Positions 22,652-30,904 of a stretch of 31,712 nt of DNA are shown here, piece after piece (within the stretch, counting starts at the first letter, position 1; the number at the start of each line of letters is the position of its first letter). The position numbers and the translations under genes were made by a program. Location: positions 1-31,712 of the forward strand of contig JAGOVR010000002.1 in NCBI GenBank assembly GCA_018060635.1, written 5' to 3'. Origin of the DNA: Bacteriovoracaceae bacterium. Its GTDB lineage: Bacteria; Bdellovibrionota; Bacteriovoracia; Bacteriovoracales; Bacteriovoracaceae. The notes under the pieces were generated by a model. That model did not search any database. It was not told the DNA's origin and was given only the letters and a program-made list of their open reading frames with translations.

Positions 22652-23122
22652 TTAAGCGACCTTAGTAGCTGTGATAATTTTTCCGCCGACTTTCTCGATG
22701 ATTTTTTTAGCTGAATCCGAGAAACTTTCAATATCTTTAAAATTAAGTTTTAAAGAAAAATCGCCACGAGCTAAAATTTTAATAGGATGACGTTTATTGA
22801 TTCCTTTAAGAAGACCTCTTTCGATAAGATTTTCTCTCGTAATTTCTTCACCTGCTTTAAATTTTTTCTCTAATTGACATAAATTAACCACTGCAAATTC
22901 TTTGCGAAATGGCTCATTAGCAAAACCTTTCTTAGGAAGTCTTCTATAGAGAGGCATCTGTCCACCCTCGAAACCTAGTGGATGATGTCCACCTGAACGA
23001 GCTTTTTGCCCTTTATGTCCTTTCCCTGCTTGCGTTCCTTGTCCAGATCCCTGACCACGACCAAGACGCTTGGTATTTTTATTAGCTCCCTTAGGACTTT
23101 TGAGTGTATTAAGCTTTAACAT
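22652..23122 (-). CDS. rplO: 50S ribosomal protein L15
   Basis: L15 is a late-assembly large-subunit protein. The 156 residues contain the glycine- and lysine-rich N-terminal arm (KRLGRGQGSGQGTQAGKGHK), GGHHPLGFEGGQMPLYRRLPKKGF, and a C-terminal globular domain ending in GGKIITATKV. Its first 14 bp lie inside the end of rpmD, so translation is probably coupled. Confidence 0.98.
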   Translation of the reverse strand: MLKLNTLKSPKGANKNTKRLGRGQGSGQGTQAGKGHKGQKARSGGHHPLGFEGGQMPLYRRLPKKGFANEPFRKEFAVVNLCQLEKKFKAGEEITRENLIERGLLKGINKRHPIKILARGDFSLKLNFKDIESFSDSAKKIIEKVGGKIITATKVA

Positions 23123-23336
23123 TTTTACCTTCTTTTTTTGACTCTGTATTAGTTTCTACAAAATCAATCATATGAATTACTTTTTTAATCATACCTCTAA
23201 CTGATGGTGTATTTTCTAGTGTACGAGAAGATCCTATTTTTCTAAGACCAAGCCCCTTCACATTAGCTACTTGAACATCAGTACAGCCATTTAAACTTTT
23301 GCGAAGTGTGACTGTAATTTTTTTCTTTGCCGCCAT
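23109..23336 (-). CDS. rpmD: 50S ribosomal protein L30, C-terminally extended
   Basis: The 75-residue product starts with KKKITVTLRKSLNGC and contains the L30 signature LGLRKIGSSRTLENTPSVRGMIKKVIHM. Bacterial L30 is usually near 60 residues; here a charged tail (VETNTESKKEGKNVKA) is added. The tail region overlaps the ribosome site and the first codons of rplO by 14 bp, which may explain how it arose. The gap after rpsE is 15 bp. Confidence 0.96.
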   Translation of the reverse strand: MAAKKKITVTLRKSLNGCTDVQVANVKGLGLRKIGSSRTLENTPSVRGMIKKVIHMIDFVETNTESKKEGKNVKA

Positions 23337-23351
23337 AAAAACCTCTTTAAA

Positions 23352-23954
23352 TTACTTTTTTAATGCTTTAATTTCTTTACCTCTAGCTCCTGCAATTTGC
23401 TTCATAGAACGCAAATTTTTAAGAGCATCAAATGTTGCTTTTACAACATTATGAGGATTATCTCTTCTTAACGATTTAGTAAGGACATTTTTAATTCCTA
23501 CTAATTCTAAAATAGATCTACAAGCTCCCGCCGCTTTAATCCCAGTACCTTCAGCCGCAGGTTTAAATAAAATTTTACCAGCTCCAAATTTACCCAAAAT
23601 TTCGTGAGGAATTGTTCCTTTATAGGTTGGAACAAAAATCATTTTTTTCTGAGCTTCTTTAGTAGCTTTACGAATAGCATCTGGCACTTCTTTAGCCTTT
23701 CCAAGTCCATAACCAACGTGTCCGTGCTTGTCCCCAACAACCATTAAAGCTGAAAAAGAAAATCTACGTCCACCCTTCACTACTTTAGCAACACGGTTTA
23801 CAGCTACAATTCTTTCTTCTACATCCACAGCCATTCCGTCTTCTGGAGCAGTAAGAGCCTCTACTTTCTTTTTAAAAGGAGCTCTTTTCTTCTTTTTGGC
23901 AAGAGCCTCTTTGTTTTCTGCTTCGCCATTTTCTTTTTTCACTTCGTCAGTCAT
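23352..23954 (-). CDS. rpsE: 30S ribosomal protein S5 with N-terminal extension
   Basis: S5 helps mRNA unwinding and decoding accuracy. The family core begins near residue 45 (EERIVAVNRVAKVVKGGRRF), followed by the double-stranded RNA-binding fold and IPHEILGKFGAGKILFKPA. The product has 200 residues against about 165 usually. The excess is a charged, lysine- and alanine-rich N-terminus containing KKKKRAPFKKK. GAGGAGATATC directly precedes the first ATG, so the extension is likely translated. Confidence 0.97.
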   Translation of the reverse strand: MTDEVKKENGEAENKEALAKKKKRAPFKKKVEALTAPEDGMAVDVEERIVAVNRVAKVVKGGRRFSFSALMVVGDKHGHVGYGLGKAKEVPDAIRKATKEAQKKMIFVPTYKGTIPHEILGKFGAGKILFKPAAEGTGIKAAGACRSILELVGIKNVLTKSLRRDNPHNVVKATFDALKNLRSMKQIAGARGKEIKALKK

Positions 23955-23974
23955 GATATCTCCTCAAACCTAAA

Positions 23975-24349
23975 TTAAAATTGAATTCCATTTTCACGGA
24001 TGGTGTTAGCTAAAGCGGCCAAAAGACCTGCGTATTTCTTTCCATTTCTATCAAAAACAATAGTGGAAATTTTATTTTCTTTTAATTTTTCTGCAACTTT
24101 TGTCCCTACAATTTTAGCACCTTCTAAATTTTTTCCAGCTACAACTTTATTTTTACCAAAAGTTTGGACTGCAAAAATTGTTTTAGAAGTGGTGTCGTCA
24201 ATAACCTGAACTTGGATGTGTTTATTTGTTTTAATAACACAAACTCTAGGACGAGCAGTTTCACCTATAATTTTTTTACGAATAGAAAGTTTTCTTCTTA
24301 CTTCTTTCTTTTTCGATTCACTTCTAATTTTACCTAATGGCTTTCTCAT
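23975..24349 (-). CDS. rplR: 50S ribosomal protein L18
   Basis: L18 carries 5S rRNA into the large subunit together with L5. The 124 residues include RRKLSIRKKIIGETARPRVCV, the RNA-binding NKHIQVQVIDD segment, and the closing FDRNGKKYAGLLAALANTIRENGIQF. Length is typical. Gaps are 19 bp after rplF and 20 bp before rpsE. Confidence 0.98.
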   Translation of the reverse strand: MRKPLGKIRSESKKKEVRRKLSIRKKIIGETARPRVCVIKTNKHIQVQVIDDTTSKTIFAVQTFGKNKVVAGKNLEGAKIVGTKVAEKLKENKISTIVFDRNGKKYAGLLAALANTIRENGIQF

Positions 24350-24368
24350 AATTTTACCCTAATTTTTG

Positions 24369-24914
24369 TTATGATTTCTTAGCAGCACCTGTCTTACCAG
24401 CTTTTCTAATAATCGTTTCAGTTGAATATTTAATTCCTTTTCCTTTATAAGGCTCAGGTGGACGAAAAGCGCGAATTTTTGCAGCTACGTGTCCTAAAAG
24501 TTCCTTATCACTTCCTGCAAGAACAATTGTATTTTGCATAACTTTTCCTGAAATCCCAGTAGGAAATGTATAATCAATTTTATGGGAGTATCCTAAATTC
24601 AAAGTAAGAACATTACCTGCCACAGCGGCTTTATATCCTACTCCTGTAAACTCCAAAGATTTTTCAAATCCTTGGTCTACTCCTTTAATCATATTAGCAA
24701 TCAAAGTACGAGCTAATCCCCATAAAGAACTAGTCTTAGTCTGTTGATTCGCAGGTGTGAGATAAATATTTTTTTCTTTTTGCTCAAAATTAATATCAGA
24801 GGGCAAAGTATATTTAAGCTCTCCCTTAGGGCCTTTTACCTGTACATTTTTTTCTTTTATACTGACCGTAACTTTTTCAGGAACGGCAATAGGTTGTTTT
24901 CCAATTCTTGACAT
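24369..24914 (-). CDS. rplF: 50S ribosomal protein L6
   Basis: L6 supports the sarcin-ricin region used by translation factors. I start it at 24914 (MSRIGKQPIAVPEKVTV), where GTAGGAGAAAAATT precedes ATG; a longer in-frame start at 25010 would lie inside rpsH and add unrelated residues. The resulting 181 residues are typical. The signature PEPYKGKGIKYSTETIIRK near the C-terminus is present. It lies 10 bp after rpsH. Confidence 0.98.
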   Translation of the reverse strand: MSRIGKQPIAVPEKVTVSIKEKNVQVKGPKGELKYTLPSDINFEQKEKNIYLTPANQQTKTSSLWGLARTLIANMIKGVDQGFEKSLEFTGVGYKAAVAGNVLTLNLGYSHKIDYTFPTGISGKVMQNTIVLAGSDKELLGHVAAKIRAFRPPEPYKGKGIKYSTETIIRKAGKTGAAKKS

Positions 24915-24924
24915 AATTTTTCTC

Positions 24925-25308
24925 CTACCAAACGTTACAAATAACTTCTCCGCCCACTTTTTTCTTAAAAGCTTCTTTAGAAGAAATAATACCTTCTGAA
25001 GTAGATACAACAGAAATTCCTAGACCACTTAAAACTTTTGGCATCTCTTGATACCCTTTATAAATTCTAAGACCTGGTTTAGAAATGCGTTTTATTCCTA
25101 CTATGGCATTTTCTCTAAGCGCAATTTTTAAATTTATTTCACCTTGATCTTTCACCATAATTTTAAAGGAACGAATAAATCCTTCCTCTTTTAAAACTTT
25201 GCAAATACCTGCTTTAATTTTACTAGCAGGAGCTTCTACTTTACTGTGACCAGCACGAGAAGCGTTTCTAATTCTTGTAAGTAAATCTGCAATAGGATCA
25301 GTCATCAT
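24925..25308 (-). CDS. rpsH: 30S ribosomal protein S8
   Basis: S8 is a primary 16S rRNA binder and in several bacteria represses the spc operon. The 127 residues start MMTDPIADLLTRIRNASRAG and contain GISVVSTSEGIISSKEAFKKKVGGEVIC at the C-terminus, where the serine-rich loop contacts rRNA. Either of the two consecutive ATG codons could be the start; GGGAGAAAAAAATT precedes them. It follows rpsN by 13 bp. Confidence 0.98.
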   Translation of the reverse strand: MMTDPIADLLTRIRNASRAGHSKVEAPASKIKAGICKVLKEEGFIRSFKIMVKDQGEINLKIALRENAIVGIKRISKPGLRIYKGYQEMPKVLSGLGISVVSTSEGIISSKEAFKKKVGGEVICNVW

Positions 25309-25321
25309 AATTTTTTTCTCC

Positions 25322-25507
25322 CTACCAACTAGCTTTTGTCACACCAGGAATCATCCCCTGTAGTGAAAGTTTTCTAAAACAAATACGACATAACTTAAAA
25401 TACCCCATGAAACTGCGAGAACGCCCACATACTTCACAACGATTATTTTTTCGTGTTGTAAACTTAGGTTTTCTTTTTGATGCAACAATTTTTGCTAGTC
25501 TTGCCAT
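25322..25507 (-). CDS. rpsN: 30S ribosomal protein S14, type Z (zinc)
   Basis: S14 lies in the head of the small subunit. The 61-residue product is the short zinc-binding type, with Cys24, Cys27, Cys40 and Cys43 in CEVCGRS and LCRICFRK, and the closing GMIPGVTKASW. The longer cysteine-free type, about 90-100 residues, is not used here. It lies 15 bp after rplE. Confidence 0.98.
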   Translation of the reverse strand: MARLAKIVASKRKPKFTTRKNNRCEVCGRSRSFMGYFKLCRICFRKLSLQGMIPGVTKASW

Positions 25508-25522
25508 ATTTCCCTCTTGAAA

Positions 25523-26212
25523 TTAATTTTCTCTGAAAGGCATCCCCAGATGCCTTAAAAGTTCACGACCTTCATTATCTGTTTCAGCAGTTGTTACAAA
25601 ACAAATACCGATACCACGTGTTTTATCAATTTTATCGTAGTCGATTTCTGGAAAAATAATTTGTTCTTTTAATCCCAGTGTATAGTTCCCTCGACTATCA
25701 AAACCTTTAACAGAAACCCCTCTAAAATCTTTAACTCTAGGAAGAGCAAAAGTTACGAGTCGATCAAAAAATTCATACATACGATCACCTCTTAAAGTAA
25801 CCGAAGCACCCATAGCTTGATCTTCACGCAATTTAAAAGAAGCGATAGATTTTTTTGCTCTGACGATAACAGGTGTTTGTCCTGAAATTCTTGTCAGTTC
25901 ATCTTTTATCATATCAACTACTTTACTATTTGCTACAGCATCTCTTGTCACACAATTAAGAACAATCTTTGTAAGTTTTGGAACTTGGTGAGTATTTTTA
26001 TATTTAAAAGACTCACTCATTTTTGCTCTTACTGTTTTGTTATAAAGCTCTTTCATACGTGGAGTATAACCTTCACGTTTAGGAGCTTGCTTCCCTGCAG
26101 TCTTTAACGACTCTTTTTTAGGAGCTTCTCTTTTTTCTTTCTTTTCTTTTTTTACTTTTTCTTCCTCTTTAGGTGCCTTAGCTTCCTTTGAGTTTTTCTT
26201 TTCTTCTGCCAT
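25523..26212 (-). CDS. rplE: 50S ribosomal protein L5 with long charged N-terminal extension
   Basis: L5 binds 5S rRNA and contacts S13 and P-site tRNA. The core starts near residue 51 (PRMKELYNKTVRAKMSE) and includes VPKLTKIVLN and ITGQ-like ISGQTPVIVRAKKSIASF, ending in RHLGMPFREN. Before it stand about 50 extra residues rich in Lys, Glu and Ala (for example KEEEKVKKEKKEKREAPKK), giving 229 residues against about 180. TTAGGAGATTAT before the first ATG is a strong site, so the extension is probably made. The internal Met53 has only a poor site. Confidence 0.97.
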   Translation of the reverse strand: MAEEKKNSKEAKAPKEEEKVKKEKKEKREAPKKESLKTAGKQAPKREGYTPRMKELYNKTVRAKMSESFKYKNTHQVPKLTKIVLNCVTRDAVANSKVVDMIKDELTRISGQTPVIVRAKKSIASFKLREDQAMGASVTLRGDRMYEFFDRLVTFALPRVKDFRGVSVKGFDSRGNYTLGLKEQIIFPEIDYDKIDKTRGIGICFVTTAETDNEGRELLRHLGMPFREN

Positions 26213-26230
26213 ATAATCTCCTAATAATCT

Positions 26231-26539
26231 CTAAAGCACAGAACCACATTTAGTGGCCACTCTTACTGTTTTTCCATCTCTAACTTCAATACGTACACGA
26301 GTTGCTTTTTTAGTTTTAGGGCTCATCACTGCAACATTGCTGATGTGAAGAGGCTTTTCTAAATCTAAAAAACCACCTTCAGGAAATTGTTGATTAGGGC
26401 GAAATGATTTTTTAACAACATTCACACCTTCAACCAAAACCCGATTAGTTTTGAAGTTAATTTGTTTTACTTTTCCAGTCTTGTCCTTGTTTTTACCAGC
26501 AAGAACAATAACTTCGTCTCCAACTTTTAATTTTTGCAT
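26231..26539 (-). CDS. rplX: 50S ribosomal protein L24
   Basis: L24 starts large-subunit assembly. The 102 residues carry the KOW motif near the N-terminus (VGDEVIVLAGKNKDKTGKVKQI) followed by VLVEGVNVVKKSFRPNQQ. Length and position, 9 bp after rplN and 18 bp before rplE, are standard. Confidence 0.97.
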   Translation of the reverse strand: MQKLKVGDEVIVLAGKNKDKTGKVKQINFKTNRVLVEGVNVVKKSFRPNQQFPEGGFLDLEKPLHISNVAVMSPKTKKATRVRIEVRDGKTVRVATKCGSVL

Positions 26540-26548
26540 AACATCCTC

Positions 26549-26917
26549 TTACAATACTTCAGGGGCTAAAGAACAAATTTTCGTAAAGTTTTTATTACGA
26601 AGCTCTCTTGCCACTGGCCCAAAAATACGAGTCCCAATAGGTTCGTTTTGAGCGTTTATTAAAACCACACTGTTTCTATCAAACTGAATATAAGAACCAT
26701 CATCACGGCGAACGGCTGATTTAGTTCTTACAATAACACCTTTCTTAACTTCACCTTTTTTAACTTTCCCACCAGAGATAGCTTCTTGAATAGCCACCAC
26801 AATGATGTCACCTAGAGAAGCGGTAAGTCTCTTGGACCCACCTAAAACTTTAATACAGGTTACTGTTTTAGCACCTGAGTTATCTGCTACTTCAAGTTTT
26901 GACTGCTGTTGAATCAT
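26549..26917 (-). CDS. rplN: 50S ribosomal protein L14
   Basis: L14 forms inter-subunit bridges and binds the silencing factor RsfS. The 122 residues begin MIQQQSKLEVADNSGAKTV and include KKGEVKKGVIVRTKSAVRRDDGSYI and NAQNEPIGTRIFGPVARELR, the family signatures. It lies 18 bp after rpsQ. Confidence 0.98.
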   Translation of the reverse strand: MIQQQSKLEVADNSGAKTVTCIKVLGGSKRLTASLGDIIVVAIQEAISGGKVKKGEVKKGVIVRTKSAVRRDDGSYIQFDRNSVVLINAQNEPIGTRIFGPVARELRNKNFTKICSLAPEVL

Positions 26918-26935
26918 AAAAAACTCCTCAAATTC

Positions 26936-27196
26936 TTACTTAACTTCCAAAAGTTCCCATTTTTTTAACTTAGAATAAGGTCTAGATTCGATGATAATAA
27001 CGTTATCACCTTCTTTAGCCTGACTCTTTTCATCATGAGCATGATATTTTTTCGTGCTATGAATATATTTCAAATATTTAGGGTGTTTGTAGCGTCTAAT
27101 AACTTTTACTACAATAGTTTTCTCAGCTTTATCTGAAACAACTGTCCCTGATAATTTTCTTTTAAATTTTGTTTTCGCTTCTGTTTTTGTTGTCAT
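26936..27196 (-). CDS. rpsQ: 30S ribosomal protein S17
   Basis: S17 is an OB-fold 16S rRNA binder. The 86 residues include LSGTVVSDKAEKTIVVKV, YKHPKYLKYIHSTKKYHAHD and the C-terminal SRPYSKLKKWELLEV. It lies 7 bp after rpmC, with the usual rpmC-rpsQ-rplN order. Confidence 0.98.
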   Translation of the reverse strand: MTTKTEAKTKFKRKLSGTVVSDKAEKTIVVKVIRRYKHPKYLKYIHSTKKYHAHDEKSQAKEGDNVIIIESRPYSKLKKWELLEVK

Positions 27197-27203
27197 ATCT
27201 TTC

Positions 27204-27395
27204 CTATTTTTTCTCGTTTAAAACAGTTAACAATCTTGCAATATCTCTTTTAGTTTTCTGAAATACGTGCGATTTTTCTAATCCACTTGTATTTCTTTGA
27301 AGTCCTAATTTAAAGATTTCCAGTCTTAGCTCGCTAACTTTTTTTTCAAGAGTCGCTTTATCTAATCCTTTAAAATCAGTCGTATCTTTTTTCAT
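27204..27395 (-). CDS. rpmC: 50S ribosomal protein L29
   Basis: L29 lies at the tunnel exit near the docking site for trigger factor and SRP. The 63-residue helical hairpin includes LEKKVSELRLEIFKLGLQRN and the closing FQKTKRDIARLLTVLNEKK, matching the KR.IARikTvl signature. It lies 10 bp after rplP and 7 bp before rpsQ. Confidence 0.97.
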   Translation of the reverse strand: MKKDTTDFKGLDKATLEKKVSELRLEIFKLGLQRNTSGLEKSHVFQKTKRDIARLLTVLNEKK

Positions 27396-27405
27396 AAAAA
27401 CCTTC

Positions 27406-27828
27406 CTAAGCTTTAGTCAATTCGTCACGAGCTACAATTTTAGTTTTAAGTGGTAACTTATACTTAGCTAGTCTTAAAGCTTCAAAACTAGTGTTCTTAT
27501 CTAGACCACCTACTTCAAATAAAATACGCCCTGGTTTAATTACCGCAACCCAAAGTTCTGGAGATCCTTTACCAGAACCCATTCGCACTTCTGCAGGTTT
27601 ACGAGTAAGAGGCTTATCTGGAAAAATTTTAATCCAAACTTGACCTCCGCGTTTAGTATGACGAGAAATGGCAATACGAGCGGCTTCAATTTGACGGTTA
27701 GTTAAAAAACCGCACTGAAGAGCTTGTAATCCATATTCTCCGTAAACCACGTTGCTACCTTTGTAAGCAACTCCGCGCATTTTACCTTTCTGCGTTTTTC
27801 TTCGTCTGACTCTTTTAGGGCTCAGCAT
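27406..27828 (-). CDS. rplP: 50S ribosomal protein L16
   Basis: L16 helps place the tRNA acceptor arm in the A site. The 140 residues start MLSPKRVRRRKTQKGKMRG and include FGLQAL-like YGLQALQCGFLTNRQIEAARIA, GGQVWIKIFPDKPLTRKPAEVRMG and GKGSPELWVAVIKPGRILFE. It lies 12 bp after rpsC. Confidence 0.98.
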   Translation of the reverse strand: MLSPKRVRRRKTQKGKMRGVAYKGSNVVYGEYGLQALQCGFLTNRQIEAARIAISRHTKRGGQVWIKIFPDKPLTRKPAEVRMGSGKGSPELWVAVIKPGRILFEVGGLDKNTSFEALRLAKYKLPLKTKIVARDELTKA

Positions 27829-27840
27829 ATATTTTTCCTT

Positions 27841-28467
27841 CTATTTGTAAATTTCACCTTTATAAACCCAAACTTTCACTCCAATAAGACCGTAAGTCGT
27901 AGCCGCTTCTGCTGTGTTATAATCAATATCTGCACGTAAAGTATGAAGAGGTACTTTTTTCTCTGCATAACCTTCTGTTCGTGCCATTTCTGCTCCACCT
28001 AGACGACCAGAACAACGAATTTTGATTCCTTTAACACCAGAGCGAAAAGCAGAAAGCATTACTTTTTTCATAGCGCGACGAAATGCCACCCTTTTCTCTA
28101 ATTGTCCTGCAATATTTTCAGCAATAAGTTTTGCTTCAGCATCAGGACGTTTTACTTCTGCAATATTAAAAGTCACATTACCTTTGCAAACTTTTGCTAA
28201 ATCAATTCTAATTTTATCAATTCCTGTTCCTTTCTTACCAATAGCAACTCCTGGACGAGCTGTATGCGCTGTCACCTTAACTTGATCAGAAGTTCTACTA
28301 ATTTCAACACGAGCCACACCCGCCGTTTTCAATTCTTTTTCAACATACTTACGAATTTTTAGATCCTCTAGAAGAGTTTGAGCATAACGATCTTTAGCAT
28401 ACCAAGTGGAATGCCAAGTTTTTATATACCCAAGTCTTAAACCAAACGGATGTACTTTCTGACCCAT
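27841..28467 (-). CDS. rpsC: 30S ribosomal protein S3
   Basis: S3 lies at the mRNA entry of the small subunit. The 208 residues begin MGQKVHPFGLRLGYIKTWHS, contain the KH domain with ARPGVAIGKKGTGIDKIR, and the C-terminal domain with GVKGIKIRCSGRLGGAEMAR, ending VKVWVYKGEIYK. It lacks the longer acidic tails seen in some bacteria. It lies 29 bp after rplV. Confidence 0.98.
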   Translation of the reverse strand: MGQKVHPFGLRLGYIKTWHSTWYAKDRYAQTLLEDLKIRKYVEKELKTAGVARVEISRTSDQVKVTAHTARPGVAIGKKGTGIDKIRIDLAKVCKGNVTFNIAEVKRPDAEAKLIAENIAGQLEKRVAFRRAMKKVMLSAFRSGVKGIKIRCSGRLGGAEMARTEGYAEKKVPLHTLRADIDYNTAEAATTYGLIGVKVWVYKGEIYK

Positions 28468-28496
28468 TTTATCCCCTTTATCTTCTTATGCTTCTT

Positions 28497-28832
28497 TTAC
28501 GCTTCTTTAAGTTCTAAAATTATATGGCTTGAGCGTTTCAAAATTTGAAAAGCACGGCCCTGAGCTCTCGGTTGAAATCTCTTCACTGTAGGACCTTCAT
28601 CCACACAGATTTTAGAAATAACTAAATTTCCTAAATCATACTTGGCAGAACTTTCTGCAATAGCTAAGCCGCTATTAATAAGTTTTGTTAGCATAATAGA
28701 AATTTCTTTTTTATTTAAAAAGCGAAGAGTTTTAATAGCATCTTCAGCTTTTTTTCTGCGAATCATATCGCAAACTTTTCTCACCTTATGGGGAGAAATT
28801 CCTACATTTCTATTTTTTACGACTACTGACAC
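28497..28832 (-). CDS. rplV: 50S ribosomal protein L22
   Basis: L22 reaches into the peptide exit tunnel and is a site of macrolide-resistance changes. The 111 residues include NVGISPHKVRKVCDMIRRKK and the beta-hairpin segment VDEGPTVKRFQPRAQGRAF, with a normal tip and no insertion. It lies 9 bp after rpsS. Confidence 0.98.
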   Translation of the reverse strand: MSVVVKNRNVGISPHKVRKVCDMIRRKKAEDAIKTLRFLNKKEISIMLTKLINSGLAIAESSAKYDLGNLVISKICVDEGPTVKRFQPRAQGRAFQILKRSSHIILELKEA

Positions 28833-28841
28833 GGCATCCCC

Positions 28842-29135
28842 CTATTTTTTATCACCAGCTGTTTTGTCTCCTGAACCTGAATGGCTATGAAAAGTTCGAG
28901 TGAGAGAAAATTCTCCCAACTTGTGACCGATCATATTGTCCGTAACATAAACAGGAATAAATTTTTTCCCATTGTGAACAGCAAATGTAAGCCCAATAAA
29001 CTCAGGAACAATCGTTGACCTACGTGACCATGTTTTAATAACTTTGCTCGCTTTAGCTGAGTCACCTGCTAGAGCTTCTGCTTTCTTCATAAGGTGAGCA
29101 TCAATAAAAGGTCCTTTTTTAATTGAACGTGCCAT
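28842..29135 (-). CDS. rpsS: 30S ribosomal protein S19
   Basis: S19 partners S13 in the head of the small subunit. The 97 residues begin MARSIKKGPFIDAHLMKK and contain TWSRRSTIVPEFIGLTFAVHNGKKF and MIGHKLGEFSLTRTF. A small Gly/Ser/Lys tail ends it. Its ATG shares one base with the TAA of rplB (TAATG), a typical translational-coupling overlap. Confidence 0.98.
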   Translation of the reverse strand: MARSIKKGPFIDAHLMKKAEALAGDSAKASKVIKTWSRRSTIVPEFIGLTFAVHNGKKFIPVYVTDNMIGHKLGEFSLTRTFHSHSGSGDKTAGDKK

Positions 29136-29980
29136 TATGCTTCTCCCCCTTTAGAATCTTTACTACGCTTAACAATAAATCTGTCAGTTCTCTTATTTTT
29201 TCTAGTTTTGTAACCTCTCGTTGGTTTACCCCAAGGAGTTACTGGGTGACGACCTCCAGAAGTTCTTCCTTCTCCCCCTCCGTGTGGGTGATCAATCGGG
29301 TTCATCGCTACTCCGCGCACTTTAGGACGAATTCCGTAGTGGCGAGTACGTCCTGCTTTCCCCCAATTAACATTTTCATATTCCAAATTTCCAACCTGTC
29401 CAATGGTTGCACGACAATTACTTTTTACTTTTCTAAGCTCTCCAGAAGGTAAACGTAAAAGAGCATCTGCTCCTTCTTTTGCCATCAACTGAGCATAAGA
29501 TCCAGCAGACCTTGCCATCTGGCCACCAGCCCCCGGATTAATTTCAATATTGTGAACGAGTGTTCCTACTGGAATATCAGATAATTTTTTAGAATTTCCT
29601 ACAGTAATATCAGCCGAATCAGAAGAAACAATAGTTTGACCTACTTGCAAACCAAGAGGTGCTAAAATAAATTTTTTCTCTCCATCGGTATAACAAACTA
29701 AAGCAATATGACAGCTTCTATTAGGATCGTAAGTAATAGCAAAAACTGTAGCTGGAATATCTAGTTTATTTCTCTTGAAATCAATAACACGATATTTCTG
29801 CTTAGCTCCACCACCACGATGCCTTGAAGTAATGCGACCAGCATTATTTCTTCCTGCTGTTTCTTTTTTCTTCTTGATAAGAGATTTTGGAACCTTAACG
29901 CCTTTAGTAAGGTCGCTGTAATCCAAAAGCTTCGTTTCACGAAGAGAAGGAGTGGTCGGTCGGTATGATTTAACTGGCAT
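29135..29980 (-). CDS. rplB: 50S ribosomal protein L2
   Basis: L2 is needed for subunit joining and peptidyl transfer. The 281 residues begin MPVKSYRPTTPSLRE and include NNAGRITSRHRGGGAKQKYR, the SH3-like domain ending in LPSGELRKV, and the catalytic-centre loop MNPIDHPHGGGEGRT with the conserved histidine. It lies 10 bp after rplW. Confidence 0.99.
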   Translation of the reverse strand: MPVKSYRPTTPSLRETKLLDYSDLTKGVKVPKSLIKKKKETAGRNNAGRITSRHRGGGAKQKYRVIDFKRNKLDIPATVFAITYDPNRSCHIALVCYTDGEKKFILAPLGLQVGQTIVSSDSADITVGNSKKLSDIPVGTLVHNIEINPGAGGQMARSAGSYAQLMAKEGADALLRLPSGELRKVKSNCRATIGQVGNLEYENVNWGKAGRTRHYGIRPKVRGVAMNPIDHPHGGGEGRTSGGRHPVTPWGKPTRGYKTRKNKRTDRFIVKRSKDSKGGEA

Positions 29981-29990
29981 AACTTATCCT

Positions 29991-30281
29991 TTAAACACCT
30001 TGAAAAAATTCAATTTTTTGTCCTTCTGCAATTTTCACATAAGCTTTTTTTACAGAAGAAAGTTTTTTTGTTGTTGCACCAAATTTTTTAGTTTTACCTG
30101 CTGTTACAGATGTCTTTACGTTTATAACTTTTACATTGAAAAGTTTTTCTACTGCAGATCTAATTTGAAATTTATTAGATTTAGAATTTACTACAAAAGC
30201 ATAACGATTTTCTTTTTCTGTAGTAGTAGCTGACTTTTCAGTAAGAAGAGGTTTAACGATAATATCTTGTGTTCTTAACAT
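29991..30281 (-). CDS. rplW: 50S ribosomal protein L23
   Basis: L23 is the docking site for trigger factor at the tunnel exit. The 96 residues include IIVKPLLTEKSATTTEKENR, YAFVVNSKSNKFQIRSAVEKLFNVKV and the tail TKKLSSVKKAYVKIAEGQKI. Its first 7 bp overlap the end of rplD. Confidence 0.97.
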   Translation of the reverse strand: MLRTQDIIVKPLLTEKSATTTEKENRYAFVVNSKSNKFQIRSAVEKLFNVKVINVKTSVTAGKTKKFGATTKKLSSVKKAYVKIAEGQKIEFFQGV

Positions 30282-30895
30282 AATGACTCCAATCTCGTTA
30301 AGAGAGATTCAAACGCCTCTTTTTCAAAAATAAGATTTTCATATTTTACGGCTTCATAAACACTAAAAGCATCAACCAAAAGAGCATTGGCGTGTTGTAA
30401 ATTACGAACAGCTCTCGCTCCTTTTTCATTGCCTTGATTCAAAACAAGTAAAGCAGGAAGTAAATTTTTGCTAGAAAGAATTTGATGTGCCTCTTTAGTC
30501 TTTCCTGAAAAATCTAACCCTTCAACTACTGTTAATTTTTGAGCTAGAAACTTATCAGCAATAATAGAACGAATAGCCCCTAACATAACTTTTTTATTAA
30601 TTTTTTGAGTATAATCACGTGGCGTTGGACCAAAAGCAGTTCCCCCGCCCACCATAAGAGGAGAACGATTAGAACCTTGACGAGCATTACCTGTTCCTTT
30701 TTGTTTGAACGGTTTTTTCCCGCCACCAGAAACCATGGCCTTTGTTTTCGTTGCCGCAGTCCCTTGGCGTCTTCCAGCCAAAGTTGCTTTCACTACTTGG
30801 TGAACAATAGCCTCAGAAACTTTTTCCAAGTCAACCTTGGTAGTAAGTGAGCTTTTCTTGTTAAATTTTCCATCTAAAATCGCAATATCTGCCAT
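30275..30895 (-). CDS. rplD: 50S ribosomal protein L4
   Basis: L4 lines the exit tunnel with an extended loop and in enterobacteria represses the S10 operon. The 206 residues contain the loop with GRRQGTAATKTKAMVSGGGKK and KQKGTGNARQGSNRSPLMVGG, then GPTPRDYTQKINKKVMLGA. The overlap of 7 bp with rplW suggests coupled translation. No L4-type leader can be identified, because the start of the operon is outside the window. Confidence 0.97.
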   Translation of the reverse strand: MADIAILDGKFNKKSSLTTKVDLEKVSEAIVHQVVKATLAGRRQGTAATKTKAMVSGGGKKPFKQKGTGNARQGSNRSPLMVGGGTAFGPTPRDYTQKINKKVMLGAIRSIIADKFLAQKLTVVEGLDFSGKTKEAHQILSSKNLLPALLVLNQGNEKGARAVRNLQHANALLVDAFSVYEAVKYENLIFEKEAFESLLTRLESLC

Positions 30896-30904
30896 ATATA
30901 TCCC

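Noticed and set aside
24915..25010. 32-residue N-terminal extension of L6
   Set aside because: It would lie inside rpsH in another frame and reads as low-complexity Leu/Lys; a strong ribosome site precedes the internal ATG at 24914.
29123..29452. 109-codon plus-strand frame opposite rplB
   Set aside because: It lies entirely antisense to the conserved L2 and S19 genes and has the Ser/Thr/Phe-rich composition expected of a shadow frame.
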